Assembly (NCBI RefSeq): GCF_050433445.1
Contig: NZ_JBNPXF010000017.1
Location: 1 to 64,000 of the forward strand
Direction of reading: 5' to 3'
Origin: Kroppenstedtia sanguinis
GTDB taxonomy: Bacteria > Bacillota > Bacilli > Thermoactinomycetales > DSM-45169
DNA: 64,000 bases
Shown here: in pieces, positions 1 to 7,237 of the stretch
Position numbering within the stretch: position 1 is the stretch's first letter
Layout of the letters: every line of letters begins with the position of its first letter
Position numbers and translations under genes: made by a program
The notes under the pieces: generated by a model
What the model was told of the DNA's origin: nothing
Databases searched by the model: none
Seen by the model: the letters and a program-made list of their open reading frames with translations, nothing else

Positions 1-115
1 GAGTTGATTGCTCATAATATGACAGGGTCGTTCATTCGCTCTTCAGTTTTCAAGGAACGCTCGATCTCGCTGTTTATAGCCGTTTCCGAGGCGCTTGCCT
101 CTTTCGCGGCGACAA
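1..115 (-). promoter_or_regulatory. rRNA operon leader (pre-16S)
   Basis: Read on the minus strand, this stretch leads off the left edge to where a 16S rRNA gene should begin. Positions 58 to 42 read GTTCCTTGAAAACTGAA, the sequence typical of the leader just before 16S in Bacillales rrn operons. A boxB-like hairpin GAGGC-AAGC-GCCTC sits at 88-101, as expected of rrn antitermination leaders. No bases of 16S itself are visible, so the rRNA gene is inferred from the leader and from synteny (pdaB is followed by rrn operons in Bacillus subtilis). Confidence 0.75.
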
Positions 116-120
116 GATCT

Positions 121-149
121 ATCTTATCATGCTCAGTTGTTCTTGTCAA
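121..149 (-). promoter_or_regulatory. rrn promoter P2 (sigma-A)
   Basis: The minus strand reads TTGACA (149-144), a 17-bp spacer, then TAAGAT (126-121). This is nearly consensus and drives transcription left into the rRNA leader. It is the downstream member of a tandem pair, the usual arrangement for Bacillus rRNA operons. Confidence 0.8.
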
Positions 150-215
150 CAGCTTTTCTTGATTTGTTTTGTTGAGCGGTTTACACCGCTATTCGTTGTC
201 TCAAGGACAAATAGT

Positions 216-245
216 ATATTAGCATGCCTTCCGGAGTAGAGTCAA
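216..245 (-). promoter_or_regulatory. rrn promoter P1 (sigma-A)
   Basis: The minus strand reads TTGACT (245-240), an 18-bp spacer, then TAATAT (221-216). It lies about 95 bp upstream of P2 and immediately downstream of a terminator that insulates it from the transporter gene to the right. Confidence 0.7.
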
Positions 246-260
246 CACCTTTTTATTTAT

Positions 261-294
261 AGAAGAAAAAAGCGTTCCTCCGAAGAGGAGCGCT
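261..294 (-). terminator. Rho-independent terminator upstream of rrn
   Basis: The minus strand has the stem AGCGCTCCTC / GAGGAACGCT (294-285 and 280-271, one G-U pair), a UUCG-type tetraloop, and a T-rich run at 270-261. It would stop leftward transcripts from the MMPL gene before the rRNA promoters. Confidence 0.8.
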
Positions 295-475
295 TGTATA
301 TCAACCTATTTTCCCTCTGGCGAAACAGAACAAACACCTTGTGGAGACCTGGTTTCCCCATTCCTTGAAGGTTATCCAGAAGAGGGGAACCACTCGGGCC
401 CTGGCTTCACAAACACCATGATCCCGGAGAGCAACATATAAATACATTGGGATACCACCAAAAATTGTTTTGATC

Positions 476-780
476 CAGGGCTGTTGATTAACCAGAAAAT
501 GAGCGGAAGGAAGTCGTGTTCTGCCAAAGCGACCTTTGTACCATGGGCACTACAATCCAAAGGAGCTGAAGCTCTAGATGAAGGTAGCCATCCTACCCAG
601 CGGAGAATCTGGAGAGAGGGCGTTTAGGGGCAACCTCTTCCCTGTGTTGCTTCCATAAGGCTTTGCCCCTGTCCGATCGGAAGATTTGGAGCGGCCAGTT
701 TTCACTTCCTTGCCGGATGGCAACGGTCGCGTGGGTGAACACGATCTCCCCATCCAAAATATGGCTAATCAACACGCCTG
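476..780. mobile_element. MITE-like element, copy 1 (305 bp)
   Basis: The ends are inverted repeats: the left end begins CAGGGCTGTTGATTAACCA and the right end, read inward, begins CAGGCGTGTTGATTAGCCA. The 9-bp direct repeat GTTTTGATC flanks it exactly (467-475 and 781-789), as expected of a target-site duplication. A second copy lies at 6951-7209; the body here is about 46 bp longer, with the extra block near 575-625. There is no transposase; short open frames inside are probably not genes. The rest of the 597-base gap between the rrn terminator and the MMPL gene (295-466 and 790-891) shows nothing I recognise. Confidence 0.75.
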
Positions 781-891
781 GTTTTGATCCAGTCTCTTTT
801 ACCGTCCATCAACCGGACAGCCTTTCCTCCCATTCTACGCTTCTGCCACTCTTCCAGTTCAGTAGAGATGAATAGTATGGTGGTAAGTTAA

Positions 892-3096
892 TTAAACTTC
901 CTCATTCACCTTAACCTTGGAAGGCCAAAAGCTGATTTTCCCAAGTAACGTAATCACAGATGGCAAAAGCAATCCTCTGACCAGAAAAGTATCCATTAAG
1001 ATCCCCAAACCCACAGCAAAACCAAACATAAATAGCTCCAGGATGGGCTGGGTCATGAGAACACCGAAGGTGGCCGCGAGAATCACACCGGCGGAGGAAA
1101 TTACGCCCCCGGTCATAGACACTCCCCTGCTGATCGCCTCTTTCAGTTCAAGATGGTTGTTTTCTTCCCGAATCCGGGATACCAACATGATGTTATAGTC
1201 CACTCCGAGGGCGACCAAGAACACAAAGGTGTACAATGGAATGCGATAACTCATCTCAGGCAGCTCGAATATCTTGTCAAAGATGAACGTACTGAGTCCC
1301 ATCGCCGCTCCATAGGAGAGGAGAATCGTGGCGATCATATACAGTGGTGCCACTAGGGAACGGGTTTGAACCCCCAGCAACAGGGTGATCAAGAGAGTGA
1401 TAAACAGAATCACCCATTTCGTGTCGCTCTCGTTCAACTCCCGTACGTCCACTTGCTTTGCCGTTTCCCCTGCAAATTGGAGGGTGTGGTTTTCCGGGGA
1501 CAAACCGCTTTTCCTCAAAATATCATCTGAATGCGTTTGGATCGACTCCAAATAATTCAAAGAAGATCGGTCGTAAGGATTGTCTTTGAAGGTCAATTGG
1601 ATACGGGTAGCCTTCCCGTCTTCTGTCACGATCTCTTCGTTTTTCATGACGGCAGCTGTTCCTCCGTGAGCCGGCTCCAGATCGGTGGAGACCCTCTTTA
1701 CACCCTCCTGATTTTCCAGACAATCCCGCAAAGCCAACAGTTCTTTATGACGGAGATTCTCCGATCCCGTCAATAATAGGGTGGTGGGAGCCAAATCACC
1801 TTTGGAATAGTGATCTTCCAACAGTTCAAAACCAACCCGTGAGTTCATATCTTCAGGGAATGATTTAATCAGGTTGAAGGAGTATTGAGTCTGCGTCATA
1901 TTGAGAGCAAACAAGGCCAACACAGCCACCATCACAATGGAGATGATTCCCGGTTTACGGATCACAAATCTGCCCACCCGGGACCAGAACGAATCCTTTT
2001 TGATTTTCGGATCTCCCACCTTGGGGATCGAAGGCCAGAAAGCCTTACGGCCAAACAGGGCAAACAGAGATGGCACCAGAGTCAGTCCGGCAACCAGAAT
2101 AATCGCCATCGTGATGGAGAAGACCGGTGCGAAGCTGTGGTACGGTTTGTAATCAGCGATAAACAGAACTAGCATGGCGGCCAAAACGGTACCACCGCTG
2201 AAAAATATAGGTTCCCACACCTGCTTCATTGCTTCACTCATGGCGTCATACTTATTTTCCCGTTTCTTCAACTCCTCACGGAACCGAGAAAAAACCAACA
2301 GCGAATAGTCGGTCAGAGCGGCAAACAGAAGAATGCTCGCAATGGACACCGATTGAGAATCCAGCTCGAACCAACCGCTCTTGGCCGCAAATCCGAGGAA
2401 TCGGTCCATCACCTGATATACGATTCCCGACACCAACAAGGGGATGACAGCAAGCAACGGAGACCGATAGATCACGATCAAAAGGATTAAGATCAGCCCG
2501 ATGGTGGAAAAAAGAAGTACCAAATCCGCATTGGAGAAAATGGCGATCGTATCGGATGCAATCCCTGCCGGCCCCGTTATTTTCAGCTCAGTGGAACCGA
2601 AAAGAAACGAATCCCCCTTTTCCTGGAGCTGAGTGATGGTTTCATTAATGTCCGACATCTCCAGCCCATCTTTGAGTATCACTGGCAAAATCAGTGTCGT
2701 TTTATCCTTTGACAAAAAAGATTGTTGGACAGGTTTTGGCAACTGGTGATAAGGAGGTGCCTCCTTGATCGTATCCGGAGCATCATCTGAATGTAGATAC
2801 TTACTCATTTCGCCAACCTGTTTCAGGTCGTCGGATGTTAGCCCATCCTGATGATGAAAGACAAGAAGTGCCGGTGTCCCCCCTTCATCAGGAAAATAAC
2901 GTTTCAATTCCTTCCCAGCAATGACAGACTTCGCTTGCTCCGGCAAATCACTGCCATTGACATTTACAGCATATTCATTAGCCCTAGCCGAGAGTCCGCT
3001 GATCAATATGGCCGCAACCAACCAGACAATGAGACTGACCTTGGCTCCCTTCCGACTGGAAACCGCCGAAGTCAACAATTGAATCCAGCGCTTCAT
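892..3096 (-). CDS. MMPL-family RND transporter
   Basis: The 734-residue product is a membrane exporter of the MMPL class (YdfJ-like), expected to move lipids, lipopeptides or toxic compounds using the proton gradient. It has one N-terminal membrane span (about residues 19-39), a large outside loop, a five-helix block, a second loop and a second block, giving about 12 spans in the duplicated RND layout. The second block carries ALGVDYNIMLVSRIREE, matching the conserved GxDYxxxxxSRxrEE motif; the first half has the related LTDYSLLVFSRFREE. The start is supported by a GGAG motif 9 bases upstream. A perfect palindrome lies just upstream beside a broken tetR gene, so it was probably repressor-controlled. 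The substrate is unknown. Confidence 0.85.
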   Translation of the reverse strand: MKRWIQLLTSAVSSRKGAKVSLIVWLVAAILISGLSARANEYAVNVNGSDLPEQAKSVIAGKELKRYFPDEGGTPALLVFHHQDGLTSDDLKQVGEMSKYLHSDDAPDTIKEAPPYHQLPKPVQQSFLSKDKTTLILPVILKDGLEMSDINETITQLQEKGDSFLFGSTELKITGPAGIASDTIAIFSNADLVLLFSTIGLILILLIVIYRSPLLAVIPLLVSGIVYQVMDRFLGFAAKSGWFELDSQSVSIASILLFAALTDYSLLVFSRFREELKKRENKYDAMSEAMKQVWEPIFFSGGTVLAAMLVLFIADYKPYHSFAPVFSITMAIILVAGLTLVPSLFALFGRKAFWPSIPKVGDPKIKKDSFWSRVGRFVIRKPGIISIVMVAVLALFALNMTQTQYSFNLIKSFPEDMNSRVGFELLEDHYSKGDLAPTTLLLTGSENLRHKELLALRDCLENQEGVKRVSTDLEPAHGGTAAVMKNEEIVTEDGKATRIQLTFKDNPYDRSSLNYLESIQTHSDDILRKSGLSPENHTLQFAGETAKQVDVRELNESDTKWVILFITLLITLLLGVQTRSLVAPLYMIATILLSYGAAMGLSTFIFDKIFELPEMSYRIPLYTFVFLVALGVDYNIMLVSRIREENNHLELKEAISRGVSMTGGVISSAGVILAATFGVLMTQPILELFMFGFAVGLGILMDTFLVRGLLLPSVITLLGKISFWPSKVKVNEEV

Positions 3097-3148
3097 CCTT
3101 TACACTCCTCTACCGTTTATCACAAAATGTGGGGCGGTAAAAAAAGAT

Positions 3149-3170
3149 AATCTGACACACGTGTCAGATT
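3149..3170. promoter_or_regulatory. Palindromic operator, probable TetR site
   Basis: AATCTGACA-CACG-TGTCAGATT is a perfect 9-bp inverted repeat with a 4-bp centre. It lies 53 bp upstream of the MMPL start, where a promoter is expected, and beside a tetR remnant. Size and symmetry suit a TetR-family operator; the pairing is inferred from position. Confidence 0.65.
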
Positions 3171-3190
3171 CACGCAAAAAATCAAATGGT

Positions 3191-3428
3191 CTAACACACA
3201 TCCATCTGGGAACATTCGAACCAGCTATACCCGTCATTTTTAATATATGCCCCTTTAATCGCTTCAAGGACGATCCGATGCCCATTCTTAACATTCCTTC
3301 ATGATCTGGTTCATCAACCGCTCCATATAAACGAGGATCAGCTGTTCCTTACTGGAATAATATTCGTAGATCGTACTTCTTCCCACGCCCAGTCGATCGG
3401 AAAGTATTCCAAAAATGTTCCCGTTCGA
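3191..3428 (-). pseudogene. Decayed TetR-family regulator remnant
   Basis: On the minus strand a frame from 3428 to the stop at 3288 encodes a TetR helix-turn-helix segment containing LSDRLGVGRSTIYEYYSSK and then EQLILVYMERLMNQ. The frame is closed upstream by a stop at 3431-3429, so helix 1 and any start codon are missing. Just before the 3288 stop, a shift of frame continues with a plausible helical stretch (HRIVLEAIKGAYIKND) down to a stop at 3193-3191. The ligand-binding domain is thus frameshifted and too short. I read it as an inactivated regulator of the neighbouring MMPL gene; a sequencing error cannot repair it, because both ends are defective. Confidence 0.7.
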
Positions 3429-3490
3429 TCATGGACAGGGATCCTCCTGCTCTTTCCCCTACACATTTAACACCCCGGCAACCTAAACTA

Positions 3491-3525
3491 AAAAACCGCA
3501 AGCCCTCAGAGGGCTTGCGGTTTTT
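3491..3525 (-). terminator. Terminator after the OsmC gene
   Basis: A 16-bp perfect stem (3491-3506 with 3510-3525), including GCAAGCCCT/AGGGCTTGC and A/T runs on both sides, has a 3-base loop. The minus strand ends in a T run. It starts 3 bases after the osmC stop and could act in both directions. Confidence 0.85.
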
Positions 3526-3527
3526 CA

Positions 3528-3944
3528 TCAATCAAACCTTTTTCCATTGATTTCAAAACTAGTGGTCACATCCGCCCCGAGAGATTGGGAAACGGAACAA
3601 TACTTGTCCCTGGAGAGATCCACCGCTCGTCTCACTTTTTCCTCCGGCAGATCCCCCTCCAGACGATAATGGATGTGGACTTGGGTGAACCGGCGAGGAT
3701 GCTCCTCTGCTCGTACTCCCGAGACTTCCATATCAAAGGATTTCACCTGAAGGCGCATCTTGTCCAGGATACTGACAATATCGATACCCGAACAGCCTCC
3801 CACTGCCGTGAGCAGCAGTTCCGTCGGCCGGGGCCCTCGGTCTTCTCCACCCACTTCAGGAGAAGCATCAAGGGTAACCCCATGGCCGGACGGTGTCCGG
3901 GCTTCAAACTGCATTTTCCCTTTCCAGTGAAGGTCTGTTTTCAT
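3528..3944 (-). CDS. OsmC/Ohr-family peroxide-handling protein
   Basis: The 138-residue protein belongs to the OsmC family, thiol peroxidases that reduce organic hydroperoxides in the cytoplasm. The two expected redox cysteines are present: Cys51 in AVGGCSGIDIV and Cys116 in DKYCSVSQSL. The ATG at 3944 follows GGGAGG at a good distance; a longer reading from 3977 would overlap the upstream gene and lacks a ribosome site. It sits 22 bases behind the spoIIM-family gene and ends at a strong terminator, so the two probably share a transcript. The subgroup looks nearer to YhfA/YlaC-type OsmC-like proteins than to Ohr, so substrate preference is uncertain. Confidence 0.85.
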   Translation of the reverse strand: MKTDLHWKGKMQFEARTPSGHGVTLDASPEVGGEDRGPRPTELLLTAVGGCSGIDIVSILDKMRLQVKSFDMEVSGVRAEEHPRRFTQVHIHYRLEGDLPEEKVRRAVDLSRDKYCSVSQSLGADVTTSFEINGKRFD

Positions 3945-3966
3945 GATGTTTCCTCCCTGTTTCACT

Positions 3967-4581
3967 CTATTTGGCATAGGCGACGATCAGCCCCGATTCG
4001 ATGACGGCGGCTACTGCTAACATCACCATAATCCCGATGATCATCGGTGTAATCCGCCTCAGATAATCGGACCAGGCTCTCCGGTTTTCTTTTCTGAGGC
4101 GAGGAGAGCCCCATCCAATCATGCTACGGAATACCAGGATCCCCAGCCGGATTCCATAAGCTACAGCTAGGATCACCGCCGGCAATTCCAAGATTCCGTG
4201 AGGGAGAATTTGTGTAATGAACAGAGTTAATGGATGGATTCCCGACTGTTCAGATGCGGTTCCCAGGATCACCCCCACCAGCATCCCGTTAAAAACCAAT
4301 CCCATCAGCGGATAAATCCCGAAAAAGAGACCGGTTCCGATCATCGTCATCGAAGCGAACATGTTGTTCGCAAATATAAGCCCAAAGGCTGCCCACCAGC
4401 TAGGATTTTTCTCAATCGTTTTCGCTTTTTCCATGAATTGATCCCACACCCCGGACTGCTTCAACCATTCACTCGCGGGACCGCTTGCCAGGTATCCTGC
4501 CACAATGGACAGGATAAACAGCAGAGAAGCGATGGTAATCAATTTTTTCTCTGCGCGGATCGCATCTAAAAAACGGCGCAT
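3967..4581 (-). CDS. SpoIIM-family membrane protein
   Basis: The 204-residue protein has about five membrane spans and the family block LPHGILELPAVILA (roughly residues 125-138), which identifies the stage II sporulation protein M fold. True SpoIIM acts with SpoIID and SpoIIP in peptidoglycan remodelling during forespore engulfment; other family members occur in non-sporulators with unknown roles. It is divergent from pdaB, a sporulation gene, which agrees with a sporulation role, but the main spoIIM locus is usually elsewhere, so this may be a paralogue. GGAGG 6 bases before the ATG supports the start. osmC follows in the same direction. Confidence 0.75.
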   Translation of the reverse strand: MRRFLDAIRAEKKLITIASLLFILSIVAGYLASGPASEWLKQSGVWDQFMEKAKTIEKNPSWWAAFGLIFANNMFASMTMIGTGLFFGIYPLMGLVFNGMLVGVILGTASEQSGIHPLTLFITQILPHGILELPAVILAVAYGIRLGILVFRSMIGWGSPRLRKENRRAWSDYLRRITPMIIGIMVMLAVAAVIESGLIVAYAK

Positions 4582-4681
4582 ACCAACCCTCCTTCGAATT
4601 CATTCATAACCCTCGTCCACCGGAATACATTTAGTATGGGACAGGTACCAAAGCCCATACGAAGGGGTTGGAGGTGAGGCG

Positions 4682-5446
4682 ATGAGATTTTTTTGGGTTT
4701 TATCCGGGAAACGGATCAGAAGGGCCCTGATGGCCGTGGTGGCGATCTTTTTCGCATTGGGTATCTTCTATGCCGAACAACAGAACATCCAAGTATTTAT
4801 GCCTCTGAATTCAGGTCCGGCCGCAATCTATAGTGTGGACACAGATAAAAAACAGTTGGCATTAACCTTTGACATCAGTTGGGGGGAAGAACGGACAGGC
4901 CCAATCCTAGATGCATTGGAACAAAAAGGAGTTAAAAAAGCAACCTTCTTCCTCTCTTCTCCCTGGGCGGAAACCCACCCAGACGTGGTGAAACGGATTG
5001 CAGACCTCGGCTTTGAAATTGGGAGTCATGGCCACCGTCACGTTAATTACAGTACCTTGAGCGAAGAACAGATCCGAACACAGATCCGCAAGTCTCACCA
5101 GATTTTGACGAAGTTAACCAAACAAGAGCCCAACTTGATCCGTTATCCCAACGGGGACTTTGACAAACGCGTATTGAAAATCTCCGACCAGTTGGGGTAT
5201 ACCTCCATTCAGTGGGACACCGACTCTCTGGATTGGATGAATCCCGGCAAGGAGAAAATCATCAACCGCGTGATCAGCCGGGCCCACGCCGGAGACATCA
5301 TCCTGATGCATGCCAGCGATTCCAGCAAACAACTGCACGAAGCCTTGCCAGTAATCATCGATAAACTTAAGAAAAAAGGATATCAATTCGTCACCGTCTC
5401 TGAATTGATCGCCGGTTCCCAAGTGGAACTGAATCCTGTCGATTAA
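4682..5446 (+). CDS. pdaB: Sporulation polysaccharide deacetylase PdaB
   Basis: The 254-residue NodB-fold protein is needed in B. subtilis to maintain spores after late sporulation, acting on peptidoglycan-type polymer. An N-terminal membrane anchor covers about residues 12-30. Motif 1 is TFDISWG with Asp64; the usual second Asp is Ile, as is normal for PdaB. Motif 2 has His116 and His120 (SHGHRH), and motif 3 is RYPNGDF. GGAGGTG precedes the ATG. A weak sigma-E-like match (TTCATAA near 4603, AATACATT at 4624-4631) lies upstream. It faces kbaA tail to tail with a shared hairpin, the same arrangement as in B. subtilis. Confidence 0.9.
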   Translation: MRFFWVLSGKRIRRALMAVVAIFFALGIFYAEQQNIQVFMPLNSGPAAIYSVDTDKKQLALTFDISWGEERTGPILDALEQKGVKKATFFLSSPWAETHPDVVKRIADLGFEIGSHGHRHVNYSTLSEEQIRTQIRKSHQILTKLTKQEPNLIRYPNGDFDKRVLKISDQLGYTSIQWDTDSLDWMNPGKEKIINRVISRAHAGDIILMHASDSSKQLHEALPVIIDKLKKKGYQFVTVSELIAGSQVELNPVD

Positions 5447-5447
5447 C

Positions 5448-5479
5448 AGCCGGATTCAAGAGGTCCGGCTCTTTTGTTT
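5448..5479 (+). terminator. Terminator of pdaB
   Basis: The stem AGCCGGA / TCCGGCT (5448-5454 and 5464-5470) with a 9-base loop is followed by CTTTTGTTT. It begins 2 bases after the pdaB stop and overlaps the last codons of the convergent kbaA. Confidence 0.75.
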
Positions 5480-6040
5480 GTTATCTGCCCCGTGATCCAG
5501 CAACCGATGGAGTTGCATCAATTGCCACATGTTACAGACCAGCAACACCAATACCATCATCAGAATCATCGGGAAAGAATTTTGCTCCAGGGAAGGGATA
5601 GCCTCGAGGACTGTAGCAGCCACCATAAAAAATATGGCCGGAATCCAGGAAGCTCGCGAAGTCGCTTTCACCTTAAACCAGGCGGCCACTAGCCCTACCC
5701 CCAAAATCACCAAGGGTAAAAGCCAAGGTCCGGGGGTCCCGGTTTTTGCAGCAGAGGTCTGATAGAGCCAAACCAACACCCCTACCAACGCAAGCAATTG
5801 CAACGTTTGGTAAACGTAAGGATTGCGGATAAACCCCTTGGCTACCATGTTAAACACCAGATAGGCAAAGAAGCCCATCTGGGCTACCACCCCGTACAGC
5901 ACCCCGGCCCACAACATTGAGATGAAGCTCACTCCTGGGGAGCCGAAGAGCCAGTTGACGAGCAAGCTCGCCACAGGTGCGGTCACAATACCCAGTACTA
6001 CAGTGGTCCAAAAAAGGAAAAACATCTTTCGGATTGTCAT
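5456..6040 (-). CDS. kbaA: KinB-signalling pathway activation protein
   Basis: The 194-residue, almost wholly hydrophobic protein (about six membrane spans, short charged C-terminus) matches KbaA in size and position. KbaA is needed for the KinB branch of the sporulation phosphorelay in B. subtilis and may act as a membrane partner of the kinase. The ATG at 6040 follows AAAGGAGAGG by 8 bases; an in-frame ATG at 6076 has no such signal. It lies between gerD and pdaB and is transcribed opposite to both, exactly the conserved layout. No KinB gene is in the window. Confidence 0.8.
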   Translation of the reverse strand: MTIRKMFFLFWTTVVLGIVTAPVASLLVNWLFGSPGVSFISMLWAGVLYGVVAQMGFFAYLVFNMVAKGFIRNPYVYQTLQLLALVGVLVWLYQTSAAKTGTPGPWLLPLVILGVGLVAAWFKVKATSRASWIPAIFFMVAATVLEAIPSLEQNSFPMILMMVLVLLVCNMWQLMQLHRLLDHGADNKQKSRTS

Positions 6041-6248
6041 GTATTTGGCCTCTCCTTTGAAAATACCCATTGCCATTCTTTCATTTCATTATAACTGGGA
6101 TCACTCAGAATGGAAAACGGAGCGTTTCGTGACAAAGTGTACGAGAACAGGGATCGCCGCCAAGAGGAACTACCTTGTATCCCAACGATCTCGTAGTAGA
6201 CGCAATCTGTTACCCAAAATATGGCGAGCTCACCCCTTGTCTCCATGG

Positions 6249-6277
6249 TTATAAATCCGCCCAGGTTGCTCATATTA
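6249..6277 (+). promoter_or_regulatory. Candidate sigma-G promoter of gerD
   Basis: TTATA at 6249-6253 and CATATTA at 6271-6277, 17 bases apart, resemble the sigma-G consensus; the -10 fits CATnnTA. It lies 34 bp before the gerD start, and gerD is a forespore (sigma-G) gene in B. subtilis. Confidence 0.45.
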
Positions 6278-6311
6278 ATGGTAAGATTCTCAAGGGAAGG
6301 GCGGACCTTTC

Positions 6312-6941
6312 ATGGACAGAACCCTACGACGGGCACTCCTATTGATCTTATCCATATTCCTGGTCATCCTCACCTCCTGTAGCCCCAACCCCAAGCCCGA
6401 GGGCAAACAACAGGGGTATCAGGAATCCAAACAGTTGGTAATGGATGTCCTCCATACTCAAGAAGGAAAAAAAGCCTTAAAAGAAGTCATGCAGGAACCT
6501 GAATTTAAAAGAGAAATCATCATTTCGGATCAGGATCTTGAAAAAACGATCCATCAGTCGATAACCGACCCACAAATGCAAAAACAGCTGGAAAGGCTAT
6601 TCAAAAAGCCACAGGTAGCCGCCAGTTTTGCCAAAGCGACCCAAAAAGAGCAGAAAAATCTTTTAAAACAGCTGATGAAGGATCCTGAATATCAGAAGAT
6701 GATGCTGGATATACTTAAAGACCCAGAATTCTCCAAGCAATTGCATCAAGTGATGAAAAGCCAAGAAAACCGGAAGCAGATGCAAAAAGTGATGGAGGAA
6801 ACCTTGGAAAGCCCCATTTTCAAAGAGAAGTTTCTCAAATTGCTCAGTGAATCCATGAAAGAGTCACCTTCGAAAAAAGGCGGCCAACAAGGAGGGAGCC
6901 AGGAAGAGGGAGGAAAAAAACAGAGTGAAACCGGGTTATAA
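6312..6941 (+). CDS. gerD: Spore germination lipoprotein GerD
   Basis: The 209-residue protein begins with a lipoprotein signal and the lipobox LTSC (acylated Cys23). The rest is a long charged, helical region with repeats of the pattern DPEFxKQLxxxM, ending in a Gly/Gln/Lys-rich tail. GerD organises the germinant receptors into a cluster (germinosome) in the inner spore membrane and speeds nutrient germination. AAGGGAAGGG lies about 10 bases before the ATG. It is divergent from kbaA, as in B. subtilis. A MITE-like element has landed immediately after its stop codon without changing the protein. Confidence 0.9.
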   Translation: MDRTLRRALLLILSIFLVILTSCSPNPKPEGKQQGYQESKQLVMDVLHTQEGKKALKEVMQEPEFKREIIISDQDLEKTIHQSITDPQMQKQLERLFKKPQVAASFAKATQKEQKNLLKQLMKDPEYQKMMLDILKDPEFSKQLHQVMKSQENRKQMQKVMEETLESPIFKEKFLKLLSESMKESPSKKGGQQGGSQEEGGKKQSETGL

Positions 6942-6950
6942 AGCTCAGAT

Positions 6951-7209
6951 CAGTGCTGTTGATTAACCAGAAAATAGGTGACGGAAGGGAGTCGTAATGT
7001 TGCCAAAGCAACCTTTGTGCCACGGGCACTACAATTTAAAAGAGCTGAAGCTCTAGAGTTTAAGGGCAACCTTTTCCCTGTGTTGCTTCCGTAAGGTTTT
7101 GCTCCTGCCCGATGGTCAGATTTGGAGCGGCCAGATTTCACTTCCTTGTGCCGGATGGCAACCCGAGCGTGGTAGACCAAAATAGGGGGCGAATCAATCA
7201 ACAAACCTG
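6951..7209. mobile_element. MITE-like element, copy 2 (259 bp)
   Basis: This is a second copy of the element at 476-780. The left end begins CAGTGCTGTTGATTAACCA and the right end, read inward, begins CAGGTTTGTTGATT. The 9-bp repeat AGCTCAGAT flanks it exactly (6942-6950 and 7210-7218), and differs from the repeat at copy 1. It contains clean small hairpins at 6999-7012 (GTTGC/GCAAC), 7017-7029 (GTGCC/GGCAC), 7041-7054 (AGAGCT/AGCTCT) and 7066-7086 (GCAAC/GTTGC). It fills the gap between the convergent gerD and fetB and encodes no credible protein. Confidence 0.75.
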
Positions 7210-7237
7210 AGCTCAGATCTTCCCCCCAAGGGCACCA

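Noticed and set aside
372..775. Two short minus-strand frames (372-560 and 593-775) and the related one at 6950-7204
   Set aside because: They fall within or across the MITE-like element, the frames are not preserved between the two copies, and no ribosome site is evident.
3349..3531. Minus-strand frame of 60 codons after osmC
   Set aside because: It runs through the osmC terminator stem and crosses the tetR remnant in a different frame; the TetR-like reading is the meaningful one.
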